Below are positions 8,252-16,840 of a stretch of DNA of 64,000 bases, in pieces. Position numbers and translations under genes: made by a program. Under the pieces are notes generated by a model that ran no database searches, was not told the origin of the DNA, and saw only the letters and a list, made by a program, of their open reading frames with translations. Within the stretch, counting starts at the first letter, position 1. Each line of letters starts with the position of its first letter. The stretch is from Elizabethkingia miricola (GTDB lineage: Bacteria > Bacteroidota > Bacteroidia > Flavobacteriales > Weeksellaceae): contig NZ_LSGQ01000028.1 of NCBI RefSeq assembly GCF_001675285.1, positions 124,001 to 188,000 of the forward strand. The letters run 5' to 3'.

Positions 8252-11227
8252 ATGAAACGAGTATTATTATCTGCTTCAGTTGTATTATTACCTTTTCTGC
8301 CTTATGCACAGGAAGTTGGTAAAAAAGATACACTGAAACAGAAAGAGAAGAACATTGATGGAGTTGTAATTACTGCCTTGGGAATTGGTAAAAAAGCAAA
8401 GAAAATTGGTTATTCCACTCAGGAAATCAATACCAAACAGTTCGAAACTGTAACGACACCCAGTGTAGGAAATCTTTTTGCGGGACAGGTTGCCGGACTT
8501 AATGTCTCCAATCCTCCGGGAATGCAGCAAAAACCAACTTTTACATTGCGTGGAAACTCTAACGTTATTATTGTAATAGATGGCGTTATTGTAGACGACA
8601 AAACATTCCAGGCACTGGATCCTTCCAACATCGAGAATATTAACGTACTAAAAGGAGCTACAGCATCTGCATTATACGGTTCCAGGGGTAGATATGGGGC
8701 CATTCTGGTAACCACCAAAAGTGCTAAGAAAAGTGGATTTACAGTAGAATTTGGCCAGAACACTATGTTTACAGCTGGTTTTACCAATCTTCCCAAAACA
8801 CAAACAGAATACGGAAACGGTTCTCACGGTAAATATGAATTCTGGGATGGTGCCGATGGGGGAATCAATGACGGAGATATGATCTGGGGGCCAAAATTTG
8901 TTCCTGGAAGAAAGCTTGCTCAGTGGAACAGCCCAATACTGGATAAACAAACTGGCCAGGTAATTCCGTGGTATGGTAACGTAGCCAATACTCCGTATAA
9001 TGATAAATCAAGATACGAAAGAGTACCTACAGACTGGACTTACCACGATAACCTGAATACGTTTTTGACACCTTCGTTTATCAATAATACAAACTTCGCA
9101 GTTAATTATAAGCATAATAAAGATACCTACAGACTTTCCGGAAACTTCATGAATTTTGATGACAGAATTCCTGAATCTTATCTTAGAAAATACGGAGCTA
9201 ACTTCTCCAGTAATACATACATCACAGATAAGTTAAGCTTTAATACAAAATTGGCTTATAACAGAACAACTACCCCAAGTATGCCTAACTATAACTATGA
9301 CCCGAGCGGACATATGTATACCATACTTATCTGGATGGGTGGTGACGTAGACGGAAGAGATCTTAAAAATAATCTTTGGGTAAAAGGAAGAGAAGGCTAT
9401 CAACAAGCAAACTGGAACTACGCTTGGTATAACAACCCATGGTTTGGTGCTAAAAACTTTAAAAACAGTGTTGCGACAGATGTCTATAGCGCCCAGACAG
9501 GATTAACTTATGAAGCATCCGATGATTTTACAGTGAAAGGTAAAATCTCTTATGTAGAGAATGATACTAAAAATGAATTAAAGAGTCCATATTCTTATTT
9601 CAACTACGATGCACCAAGAAATGGACGTTACAGAGTAACAAACTCTAAAACTATAAACCTGAACTACGATGTCCTTGCTACCTATAATAAGGCCATTACA
9701 GACAATATTAATTTAACAGTTAATGCCGGAGGGTCAGGATTCTACTATAAGTATAAAGATGACATAACATCTGTAGACGGATTAAAAGTTCCCGGAGTAT
9801 ATTCTTTCGATAACTCGATAAAGCCTTTAACACGTGACTATAATATTAGCGAAAAATTAATTTACAGTGCTTATGGTACTGTGGATTTAGAGTTCTACAA
9901 AACTTTATTTGTGAATGTTTCCGGAAGAAATGACTGGTCATCTACTTTGCCGAAAAGTAACAGATCTTATTTTTATCCGTCTGCATCCTTCAGTTTATTG
10001 CTGAATAATATAATTCCAATGCCAAAAGCTTTTGATATTGTAAAACTTTATGGTTCATGGGCACAGATTGCATACGACTTCGATCCTTATGCTATCCGTA
10101 ATTATTACCTGAACAACGGTGGAAATACCTTTAATGGAAATCCTTACTACACATATCCATCGGTATTAAACAAAGAAGGGAACATTGGTCCTGAGAAGAC
10201 AAGATCTTATGAAGCTGGTTTAAATATCGGTATGCTGAATAACAGAATTAGCTTGGATGTAGCTTATTACAATACACTGGATTATAATAATATTCTGAGA
10301 TTCCCGGGTTCACAGACTTCTGGTTTTGCTACAGAAGTGGTAAACGGAAATAAATATACTACAAATGGTGTAGATATATCCTTAAGCCTTGTACCTATTA
10401 AGAACAGAAATTTCCAATGGAAATCTTTACTTAATTGGAGTAAGTCGGTTCAGAAGATCACTGAAATCTATCAGGGTAGAGATAACTATAATAACATTAA
10501 GCTTAACGAACGTACTGACAGTTTCTACGGTTATACCTGGAAAAAGAATGCTAACGGAGCGCTTATTTTAGATGCTAATACAGGTCTTCCTACAAGAGCA
10601 GATGCTCCTTCTTATCTTGGACATTTTAATCCGGATTGGACATTTGGTTTTACCAATACCTTCAAATATAAAAACCTTAGTTTAACTGTTGGTATTGATG
10701 GTAGTTTTGGCGGCGTAATGGAATCTGTAGTTGTTGAGAAAATGTGGTGGGGTGGTAAGCATCCAAATTCTGTACAATATAGGGATGCAGAATACGATCA
10801 GGGTAAATATACCTTTGTACCAAACGGAGTTAATTACAATCCAACGACTAATACTTATACACCACATACAAAAGCAATAAGCTTCCAGGATTGGGCACAG
10901 AACTATCCATACCGTGCAATGGTAACAGAAAGCGAAAGTAAAGAATACGCAAACGTTTTTGACAGATCATTCATCAAACTTCGTTCTGTAGTGTTAGAAT
11001 ATGATTTCACATCCATACTAAATCCTAAAGGCTTTGTAAAAGGACTTACTGTAAACTTATCCGGATACAATCTGGCGATGTGGAAGAAATCTAAAAACCT
11101 TTATTCAGACCCAGACTATAAGATTGGAGGAACTGGCATTGGTTCAGGCCGAAATGCAAATTCATCTAATGACATTCAGGATCCTTCCAGCAGATGGTTT
11201 GGTGTTGGGTTTAACTTAAAATTCTAA
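8252..11227 (+). CDS. SusC/RagA family TonB-linked outer-membrane protein
   Basis: A 991-residue importer. It has a signal peptide (cleavage near PYAQ), a plug domain (about residues 35-155: GVVITALGIGK, TLRGNSNVIIVIDGVIVDD, LKGATASALYGSRG) and a long barrel ending GVGFNLKF. It lacks the usual N-terminal CarboxypepD-regulatory domain and goes directly from the signal peptide to the plug. With the SusD lipoprotein downstream it should form a lid-type nutrient importer. No glycosidase, peptidase or sigma/anti-sigma pair adjoins, so the cargo is unknown. Peptides or glycans are both possible. Confidence 0.92.
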   Translation: MKRVLLSASVVLLPFLPYAQEVGKKDTLKQKEKNIDGVVITALGIGKKAKKIGYSTQEINTKQFETVTTPSVGNLFAGQVAGLNVSNPPGMQQKPTFTLRGNSNVIIVIDGVIVDDKTFQALDPSNIENINVLKGATASALYGSRGRYGAILVTTKSAKKSGFTVEFGQNTMFTAGFTNLPKTQTEYGNGSHGKYEFWDGADGGINDGDMIWGPKFVPGRKLAQWNSPILDKQTGQVIPWYGNVANTPYNDKSRYERVPTDWTYHDNLNTFLTPSFINNTNFAVNYKHNKDTYRLSGNFMNFDDRIPESYLRKYGANFSSNTYITDKLSFNTKLAYNRTTTPSMPNYNYDPSGHMYTILIWMGGDVDGRDLKNNLWVKGREGYQQANWNYAWYNNPWFGAKNFKNSVATDVYSAQTGLTYEASDDFTVKGKISYVENDTKNELKSPYSYFNYDAPRNGRYRVTNSKTINLNYDVLATYNKAITDNINLTVNAGGSGFYYKYKDDITSVDGLKVPGVYSFDNSIKPLTRDYNISEKLIYSAYGTVDLEFYKTLFVNVSGRNDWSSTLPKSNRSYFYPSASFSLLLNNIIPMPKAFDIVKLYGSWAQIAYDFDPYAIRNYYLNNGGNTFNGNPYYTYPSVLNKEGNIGPEKTRSYEAGLNIGMLNNRISLDVAYYNTLDYNNILRFPGSQTSGFATEVVNGNKYTTNGVDISLSLVPIKNRNFQWKSLLNWSKSVQKITEIYQGRDNYNNIKLNERTDSFYGYTWKKNANGALILDANTGLPTRADAPSYLGHFNPDWTFGFTNTFKYKNLSLTVGIDGSFGGVMESVVVEKMWWGGKHPNSVQYRDAEYDQGKYTFVPNGVNYNPTTNTYTPHTKAISFQDWAQNYPYRAMVTESESKEYANVFDRSFIKLRSVVLEYDFTSILNPKGFVKGLTVNLSGYNLAMWKKSKNLYSDPDYKIGGTGIGSGRNANSSNDIQDPSSRWFGVGFNLKF

Positions 11228-11234
11228 AAAAACA

Positions 11235-12716
11235 ATGAAAAAATATATTATATCAGTTCTTGCAGTACCTTTCTTATTACTGAGTTCTTGTGAATCTGAC
11301 TTAACAAAAATTAATGAGAACCCCAAGGATCCTGCAAATGTAGATCCTAGTGTATTGCTTACCAATGTAGCGAGACAATCTTTCCCGGTTGACAATAGCT
11401 CTAATTCGGCATTAAGAATGCTTGTAAATACAGGAGAAGAGAACGATTATCAGTACCTGAAATGGAATAATGCTTCTTTCGATGCTTACAAAAACATTTT
11501 GCTGAATGATGTAAAAATGATGGAGGAAGCAGCCAAGAGTAATAATAAAAACTATCAGGCAATAGGTAAATTTTTCCGTGCACTTCATTTCTATAATCTT
11601 AGTATGAGGGTAGGAGATATTCCATACTCAGAGGCATTAAAAGGTGAAACTGATAATATAAGATTGCCAAAGTATGACAAGCAGGAAGATGTTTTCGCAG
11701 GAATTCTTGCTGAGTTGAAAGAAGCCAATTCATTAATCAATACCAATGATAAAATTGGTGGAGATATCGTTTATAACGGAAACATCGAAAGATGGAAAAA
11801 GCTAATCAACTCATTCCGTTTAAAAATCCTTATTACGCTTTCTAAGAAAACTAAAGCAGGAAATATTGATATTAAAAATGAATTTGCGAGTATTGTAAAT
11901 TCTGAAAGATTAATGGAATCAAATAGTGACAACGGACAATTGACTTTCTTTGATTTGGCTAACAGCCGTTATCCAACTTTTAACAGCAGTTCCTATGGTT
12001 CCAGTTTATATATGTCCGATACATTTATTCAGTACTTCAAGGACAGAAAGGATCCAAGAATCTTCACTTTCGCAGAGCAAACTACTTCCGCGAAAGAAAA
12101 GAATCTTGCGCTGACAGACTATAATGCATACCAGGGTGGAAATCCTATTTCACCTTATTCAGATAATGCAAAACTAATAGATCAGAAGATTATCTCAAAA
12201 GTAAAAACACGCTTCTACCTGGATCCGGTAAATGAGCCAAGTAATATCCTAAGCTACTCGGAACTAAACTTTATTTTGGCAGAAGCCGCAGTAAGAGGGT
12301 GGATTAATCAAAGCGGAGCAAAACAATACTATGATACTGCAGTTAAGGCTAGCTTCGATTTTTATAAAGCCAATGTGAAAGATTCGGATAAATTATTTGC
12401 AGGTTTTGACATTCCCAATTATTTAAACAGTGCGCCTGTTGCCTATAATACAGGTGAAAGCACTGATAAGCAAATGGAAAGAATTCTTACTCAGAAATAT
12501 ATGACAATGTTCCATCAGAGTCAGTGGACTGGTTATTATGATGCACTTCGTACAGGTTATCCGAAATTACCAATCGTTAGTGGTGGTGTATTTCCTAAAA
12601 GGTTCAGATATCCTCAGGATGAATACAATACTAATTCGCGAAATCTGAATGCAGCAATCAGCTCTCAGTATGGTGGGAAAGATGATATTTTCCAGACACC
12701 ATGGTGGTTACAATAA
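11235..12716 (+). CDS. SusD/RagB family nutrient-binding outer-membrane lipoprotein
   Basis: A 493-residue lipoprotein. The lipobox LLLSSC places the lipidated Cys near residue 19. It is followed by the NENPKDP and SVLLTNVARQ region typical of the SusD-like_2 group, TPR-type helices, and a C-terminal domain rich in aromatics. It begins seven bases after susC, so the two are co-expressed. SusD caps the SusC barrel and captures ligand at the cell surface. Confidence 0.92.
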   Translation: MKKYIISVLAVPFLLLSSCESDLTKINENPKDPANVDPSVLLTNVARQSFPVDNSSNSALRMLVNTGEENDYQYLKWNNASFDAYKNILLNDVKMMEEAAKSNNKNYQAIGKFFRALHFYNLSMRVGDIPYSEALKGETDNIRLPKYDKQEDVFAGILAELKEANSLINTNDKIGGDIVYNGNIERWKKLINSFRLKILITLSKKTKAGNIDIKNEFASIVNSERLMESNSDNGQLTFFDLANSRYPTFNSSSYGSSLYMSDTFIQYFKDRKDPRIFTFAEQTTSAKEKNLALTDYNAYQGGNPISPYSDNAKLIDQKIISKVKTRFYLDPVNEPSNILSYSELNFILAEAAVRGWINQSGAKQYYDTAVKASFDFYKANVKDSDKLFAGFDIPNYLNSAPVAYNTGESTDKQMERILTQKYMTMFHQSQWTGYYDALRTGYPKLPIVSGGVFPKRFRYPQDEYNTNSRNLNAAISSQYGGKDDIFQTPWWLQ

Positions 12717-12750
12717 CTTTTTCTTCATAATTACACTTTATTTTTAACAA

Positions 12751-12776
12751 AAGTCAGGGTCTCAGATCCTGACTTT
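12751..12776 (+). terminator. Terminator after susD
   Basis: AAGTCAGG and CCTGACTT form a stem followed by a T run, about 35 bp after the susD stop. Confidence 0.85.
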
Positions 12777-12957
12777 TTTATTATGTGTCGACAAAAGTTA
12801 TATTATTATGATCTGTACATGCCAAATCATTGACCATTATCAGTTATAAGACAAATGAATCGAAATAAAGTAATTAAAAGTTAGGAATAAGCAAAGTTAC
12901 TGAGCTCCAAGACGAATTAAGAAGCCTGTACTGTTTTAATACTAGAATAAGATATTA

Positions 12958-13140
12958 CTATTTAGATTTGGCTTTTACTTTAATAGCCTTTATTACAGAG
13001 TATAAAACATTAAGCATAAGTACAACAGGAATAATTCCGCCTACGATCATATTCATTCTGATGGTTGTAGAAAATCCCAAAGCTAAACCTGATGTAAGTA
13101 AAATCATTAGTAGCCCGGAGATAAATAAAGTATTCTTCAA
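12958..13140 (-). CDS. Small two-helix membrane protein of unknown function
   Basis: A 60-residue frame encodes two hydrophobic segments (about residues 4-22 and 31-50) separated by a short polar turn and followed by a Lys-rich tail (KAIKVKAKSK). This organisation, including positive charges after the last helix, looks like a real small membrane protein and not a random frame. It is isolated between susD and blaI. No family is recognised, and no exact -7 box was found upstream. Confidence 0.55.
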   Translation of the reverse strand: MKNTLFISGLLMILLTSGLALGFSTTIRMNMIVGGIIPVVLMLNVLYSVIKAIKVKAKSK

Positions 13141-13238
13141 TTGATTTGGATTTGAGCTAACGAAATTAACAAAATATTAGATATTCTTTATAGATATATT
13201 AACTATAATATGTTAAAAAATCATAAATTTTAAATACT

Positions 13239-13252
13239 ACTAAAATTTTAGT
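13239..13252. promoter_or_regulatory. Candidate BlaI operator 1
   Basis: ACTAAAATTTTAGT is a perfect 14-bp palindrome overlapping the -33 TTG of the blaI promoter. It shares the ACTAAnnnnTTAGT half-sites with operator 2. Confidence 0.55.
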
Positions 13253-13281
13253 TGAGTGAATCAAAATTTTGTTTACATTTG
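13252..13281 (+). promoter_or_regulatory. blaI-blaR1 promoter
   Basis: A -33 TTG (13252-13254) and a -7 TACATTTG (13274-13281) are separated by 19 bp, close to the Bacteroidota sigma-A consensus. The blaI ATG is 33 bp further on. Confidence 0.65.
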
Positions 13282-13285
13282 TTAT

Positions 13286-13299
13286 ACTAAGTTTTTAGT
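13286..13299. promoter_or_regulatory. Candidate BlaI operator 2
   Basis: ACTAAGTTTTTAGT has the same ACTAA/TTAGT half-sites and spacing as operator 1. It lies over the expected transcription start, 47 bp centre to centre from operator 1. Confidence 0.5.
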
Positions 13300-13314
13300 T
13301 ATAAAATAATCCCT

Positions 13315-13680
13315 ATGAAAAATAAAAGTCTTACCAAAGCAGAAGAACAGATTATGCAGTATATGTGGCAATTGGAAAAAGCATTCCTAAAGGATATTCT
13401 GGATTTATTTCCGGAACCGAAACCACATACGAATACTGTTTCTACGCTTATTAAAATTCTTATAGAGAAAGGATTTGTAAACTATACTTTACATGGACGC
13501 CAGCACGAATACTTTCCGGTTGTTTCGAAAGAAGCTTATAGCGGAAAATCGTTAAAAGGACTGATGAAAAATTATTTTGATGGTTCTTACCGTAATGTTG
13601 TTTCATTTTTGGTAGAAAAGAATGAAATGAGTGTTGAAGATCTTGAAATGCTTTTACAGGAACTTAAAGATAAAGAATAA
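13315..13680 (+). CDS. blaI: BlaI/MecI/CopY family transcriptional repressor
   Basis: A 121-residue protein with an N-terminal winged helix (LTKAEEQIMQYMWQLEKAFL; recognition region HTNTVSTLIKILIEKGFV) and a C-terminal dimerisation helix region. These repressors bind dyad operators as dimers and are inactivated by proteolysis triggered by a BlaR1-type partner. The partner is encoded directly downstream, overlapping by one base (TAATG). No beta-lactamase gene is in the neighbourhood, so the regulon is probably something else. Confidence 0.9.
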   Translation: MKNKSLTKAEEQIMQYMWQLEKAFLKDILDLFPEPKPHTNTVSTLIKILIEKGFVNYTLHGRQHEYFPVVSKEAYSGKSLKGLMKNYFDGSYRNVVSFLVEKNEMSVEDLEMLLQELKDKE

Positions 13681-15977
13681 TGGAAATACTACTATACCTT
13701 GGAAAAATGCTATTATGCTCTGCTATTATGTGGAGTTATTACCTGCTTTTTTTGAAAGATAAAACCTTCCATCACTATAACAGGTTTTACCTTCTAGCAA
13801 CAATAGTAATAAGTTTATTCTTACCATTATTAAAGGTAGAGTACTTTACTATAGAAACTGACAATAGAATATTTCTTCTTCTCCAAAGTTTCAGTTTACA
13901 AACAACAAAGCAGGCGACTGCTGGTTTTGACTGGAAAAGCATTGCACTTTTCATCTTATTAGTAGTATCTATAGTTCTTTTTATAAGATTACTGATTGGT
14001 ATTTATAAGATTAATCGAATGAAAAATCAGTATGACGGAAAAGAGCTGAAAGGCGTTCGCTTTTATATAACAGACTTACATGATGCTCCGTTCTCATTTT
14101 TCAAAAATCTTTTTTGGAAAAAATCTATTGAAATAGATTCAGACCTTGGAAAGCAAATCCTGAAACATGAAATGGTACATATAGAACAGAAACACAGCTG
14201 GGACAAGTTATTCATAGAATTTGTACAGGCCGTATTCTGGTTCAATCCAATTTTTTATTGGCTTAAGAAAGAGCTATTCTTAATCCACGAATATCTTGCC
14301 GATAAAAAGGCAGTAAAACAGAATGACACAAAAGCATTTGCGCAGATGCTTTTGGCAAGTAAATTTTCCGGAACACATTTACCTGCAACAAGTCCATTCT
14401 TATCTTCTAACCTCAAAAAAAGATTACAAATGCTCACTAAACCTCATTACACCAAATTTAGTTATGCGCGCAGGGTAATGGCTCTTCCGGTTTTATTCGG
14501 AATTTCTTTCACCTATTTAGTTACGGCTAAAAATAAAGAAATTGCTAAAACCAATCGCGAAATAGCAGTAGCTATCAATGCATTACAACAAGACACTATC
14601 GGATCAGGAAATAATAAGAATGTACACATCCAGATTAATGAAAATAATAACAGAGGTTCTCTTTTAACAAAAATAGAGCAGGCTTCCGACAATGCTATTT
14701 TCAAAATCAATGGTAAAGCAGTTACCAAATCCGAGTTCACCGAATTCTATCACCAAAACAAAAAAGCCCGTTATGCTTACAATCATTCTGGAACTTCTGG
14801 TTCGGGTACTACAATTTTTGATGCTTATGATCTAAGTTCAAAAGACCTTTCCGGAGACACTAAGTCCAAATTTGCAGAAAATAGCAAAAGATTTAAGAAC
14901 AACCAAAGAAGTATTATTTATAATGGCAATTATGTCCGTTATGAAGATATGACAACTGAACAGAAAAAGGACTTTGATAAAGCCATGAAAGAGGCTCAGA
15001 AAGCAAAAGATTATATTAATTCTGCTGAGTATAAAAAAATAATTGCTGATGCCAAAAAAGCTGGAGAAGAAGGAAGAAAAGCGGCAGAAAAAGCAAGAGC
15101 TTATCTTAATTCTGACGAATACAAGAAGATAATGGAAGATTCCCGTAAAGCTGCTGAGATAGGAAGGAGGGAAGCTGAGAAAGCAAGAGCTTATCTTAAT
15201 TCTGACGAGTACAAAAAGATAATGGAAGATTCCCGTAAAGCTGCTGAGATAGGAAGGAGAGAAGCTGAGAAGGCAAGAGCTTATCTTAATTCTGCTGAAT
15301 ATAAGCAAATAATGGAAAATGCCAGGAGAGAATCAGAAAAAGCTAGAAATTACATGAACTCTCCAGAGTATAAGCAGATAATGGAGAATGCTAAAAAGGC
15401 TGCCGAAGATGGAAGAAAGCAGGCCGAGAAAGCCCGTGAATACCTTAACTCTCCGGAATATAAAAAAATAATGGAAGAGAGCAGATTGGCTGCTCAAAAC
15501 TGGAGTAGTAAGTTTAAAGACAGCTTTAAAAATGTAGACTTTTCCGGAACTTTTATGACCAAAGAAAAACAGAATAAAGTTTTAGAAGAATTAAAGAACA
15601 GTCTGAAAGACAAAAACATGAAGGATGAAGACATTCAGAAGATTCTTGAAAATGTAAAGAAAAACTTTAGCAATTCTTCGAAGATTGGTACTGCCATAAA
15701 TATCTCCGCAAAAACAGACTCTCCATTTGTTATGGCTGTAGCCGGTAATGAACCTAAAAGCTATAGTTTTACTTCAACGTACTCTACAACAGGAGATGAT
15801 GTTGGTAAACCATCTTTGAAAATAACTTCTTTTGGAAAAGATGCTGAAGTTTATCTAAATGGTGTAAAAGTAGAATATGATGATATAAAAGATATCAATC
15901 CAAAAGAAATACAAAGTATGAGTGTTTCTAAGAGTACAGGCAAGAAAACCATTATAAAAATTCAGAAAAAATCTTAA
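13680..15977 (+). CDS. BlaR1-like M56 membrane metalloprotease with internal tandem repeats
   Basis: A 765-residue protein. N-terminal membrane helices surround the M56 zinc site HEMVH (about residues 162-166), with the third ligand in HEYLAD (about 203). A further hydrophobic segment lies near residues 265-285. The large extracytoplasmic part begins with a poorly conserved region, then six copies of a 30-residue charged helical repeat (residues about 442-614). It ends with a small domain (VYLNGVKVEYDDI, PKEIQSMSV) resembling the plug-like tail seen in Bacteroidota BlaR1 homologues. It lacks a BlaR1 penicillin-binding domain, so the signal is probably not a beta-lactam. It presumably cleaves or triggers loss of BlaI. 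Confidence 0.85.
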   Translation: MEILLYLGKMLLCSAIMWSYYLLFLKDKTFHHYNRFYLLATIVISLFLPLLKVEYFTIETDNRIFLLLQSFSLQTTKQATAGFDWKSIALFILLVVSIVLFIRLLIGIYKINRMKNQYDGKELKGVRFYITDLHDAPFSFFKNLFWKKSIEIDSDLGKQILKHEMVHIEQKHSWDKLFIEFVQAVFWFNPIFYWLKKELFLIHEYLADKKAVKQNDTKAFAQMLLASKFSGTHLPATSPFLSSNLKKRLQMLTKPHYTKFSYARRVMALPVLFGISFTYLVTAKNKEIAKTNREIAVAINALQQDTIGSGNNKNVHIQINENNNRGSLLTKIEQASDNAIFKINGKAVTKSEFTEFYHQNKKARYAYNHSGTSGSGTTIFDAYDLSSKDLSGDTKSKFAENSKRFKNNQRSIIYNGNYVRYEDMTTEQKKDFDKAMKEAQKAKDYINSAEYKKIIADAKKAGEEGRKAAEKARAYLNSDEYKKIMEDSRKAAEIGRREAEKARAYLNSDEYKKIMEDSRKAAEIGRREAEKARAYLNSAEYKQIMENARRESEKARNYMNSPEYKQIMENAKKAAEDGRKQAEKAREYLNSPEYKKIMEESRLAAQNWSSKFKDSFKNVDFSGTFMTKEKQNKVLEELKNSLKDKNMKDEDIQKILENVKKNFSNSSKIGTAINISAKTDSPFVMAVAGNEPKSYSFTSTYSTTGDDVGKPSLKITSFGKDAEVYLNGVKVEYDDIKDINPKEIQSMSVSKSTGKKTIIKIQKKS
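15003..15521 (+). repeat. Six-unit 90-bp tandem repeat inside the M56 gene
   Basis: Units begin at 15003, 15093, 15183, 15273, 15342 and 15432. Five are 90 bp, and the fourth is 69 bp because it lacks seven codons. The consensus is EKARAYLNSxEYKKIMExxR plus a linker. Units 2 and 3 are almost identical in DNA, pointing to recent duplication. Confidence 0.92.
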
Positions 15978-15980
15978 TAA

Positions 15981-16000
15981 AAGGCTGCGGAAGCAGCCTT
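15981..16000 (+). terminator. Terminator between the M56 gene and the GLPGF cluster
   Basis: AAGGCTGC and GCAGCCTT form an 8-bp stem with a GGAA loop and a short T run. It lies three bases after the M56 stop and 17 bases before the first GLPGF ATG. Some readthrough could still link the units. Confidence 0.8.
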
Positions 16001-16017
16001 TTTCAAACACCAAACCC

Positions 16018-16839
16018 ATGAAATTCACAATTACCTTTTTATTGTGCATTAGTATTCTTATGCACTCTCAGACCCGACGATATATCTACCAGTTAACTTT
16101 TACAGACAATATTGTCAAGAATAGTAAACGAAATGTTGATATGGTATTGGACATTAACCCTAAGGATGTAAAATTCTACGAATATGGATTTCTGGAAACA
16201 GATTCTTTAAATAAGCTTCCGGATGCGATAAGACATTATAGAGGTAGTGAAACGAAACAACTATTAAAGAGAGATCTGAATTCTTTTAATAATACCAACT
16301 TTTACAGAGTTAGTGACTATTTTGCTTTTCCTTCAGAAGATCCTATTAAATGGACTTTATCTAATGAAACTAAACAAATAGATACTTATAAAGTTCAGAA
16401 AGCTACAACTGATTTTGGTGGAAGAAAATGGACCGCGTGGTTTGCTCCGGATATTCAGATTAATGAAGGTCCTTATAAATTCAGAGGCTTACCTGGATTA
16501 ATTTTTGAAATATCAGACAATGAAGGACATTTTCATTATAAATTAGTGAAAAATAAAAATTATAGTAAAACACAGTCTACCGAGAATTTTTTAGAAACCT
16601 ATTATGGCAAATCACCCACTAATATATCTATGGTCATGTATAAAAAATTATTTTTAGACTATTACAATGATCCCTTTGCATGGGCTAGAGGAGCACCTGA
16701 AGGCAGATGGAGTATAAAAATCGGAGATAAAGAGTATAAGACAAAAGCAGACTTAAAAGAAGCAACCGAAAATTCACAAAAAGAAATGCGTGATAGTTAC
16801 AATCCAATTGAAAAGAATAACGCAGTAACACTAAGATAA
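16018..16839 (+). CDS. GLPGF family secreted protein, copy 1 (divergent)
   Basis: A 273-residue protein with a signal peptide (cleavage near HSQT). The family core is GGRKWTAWFAPDI followed by GPYKFRGLPGLIFEI (about residues 155-170), matching the GLPGF family. The function of this family is unknown. It is the most divergent of four consecutive copies (FRG instead of FHG, ending AVTLR) and is first in the array. The next copy starts one base after its stop. Confidence 0.88.
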   Translation: MKFTITFLLCISILMHSQTRRYIYQLTFTDNIVKNSKRNVDMVLDINPKDVKFYEYGFLETDSLNKLPDAIRHYRGSETKQLLKRDLNSFNNTNFYRVSDYFAFPSEDPIKWTLSNETKQIDTYKVQKATTDFGGRKWTAWFAPDIQINEGPYKFRGLPGLIFEISDNEGHFHYKLVKNKNYSKTQSTENFLETYYGKSPTNISMVMYKKLFLDYYNDPFAWARGAPEGRWSIKIGDKEYKTKADLKEATENSQKEMRDSYNPIEKNNAVTLR

Positions 16840-16840
16840 T

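Noticed and set aside
8288-8950. Three overlapping minus-strand open frames across the start of susC
   Set aside because: All are antisense shadows of a clearly coding TonB-linked receptor.
14838-15308. 156-codon open frame on the minus strand across the repeats
   Set aside because: It is the antisense shadow of the repeat-rich M56 gene, and its low-complexity translation follows from the repeats.
15003-15521. Regular repeats that could be taken for a CRISPR array
   Set aside because: The units are in frame, 90 bp long with no unique spacers, and encode a repeated helical segment in an intact protease gene.
13315-15977. A beta-lactam resistance operon
   Set aside because: The BlaR1-like protein lacks the penicillin-binding sensor domain and no beta-lactamase is nearby.
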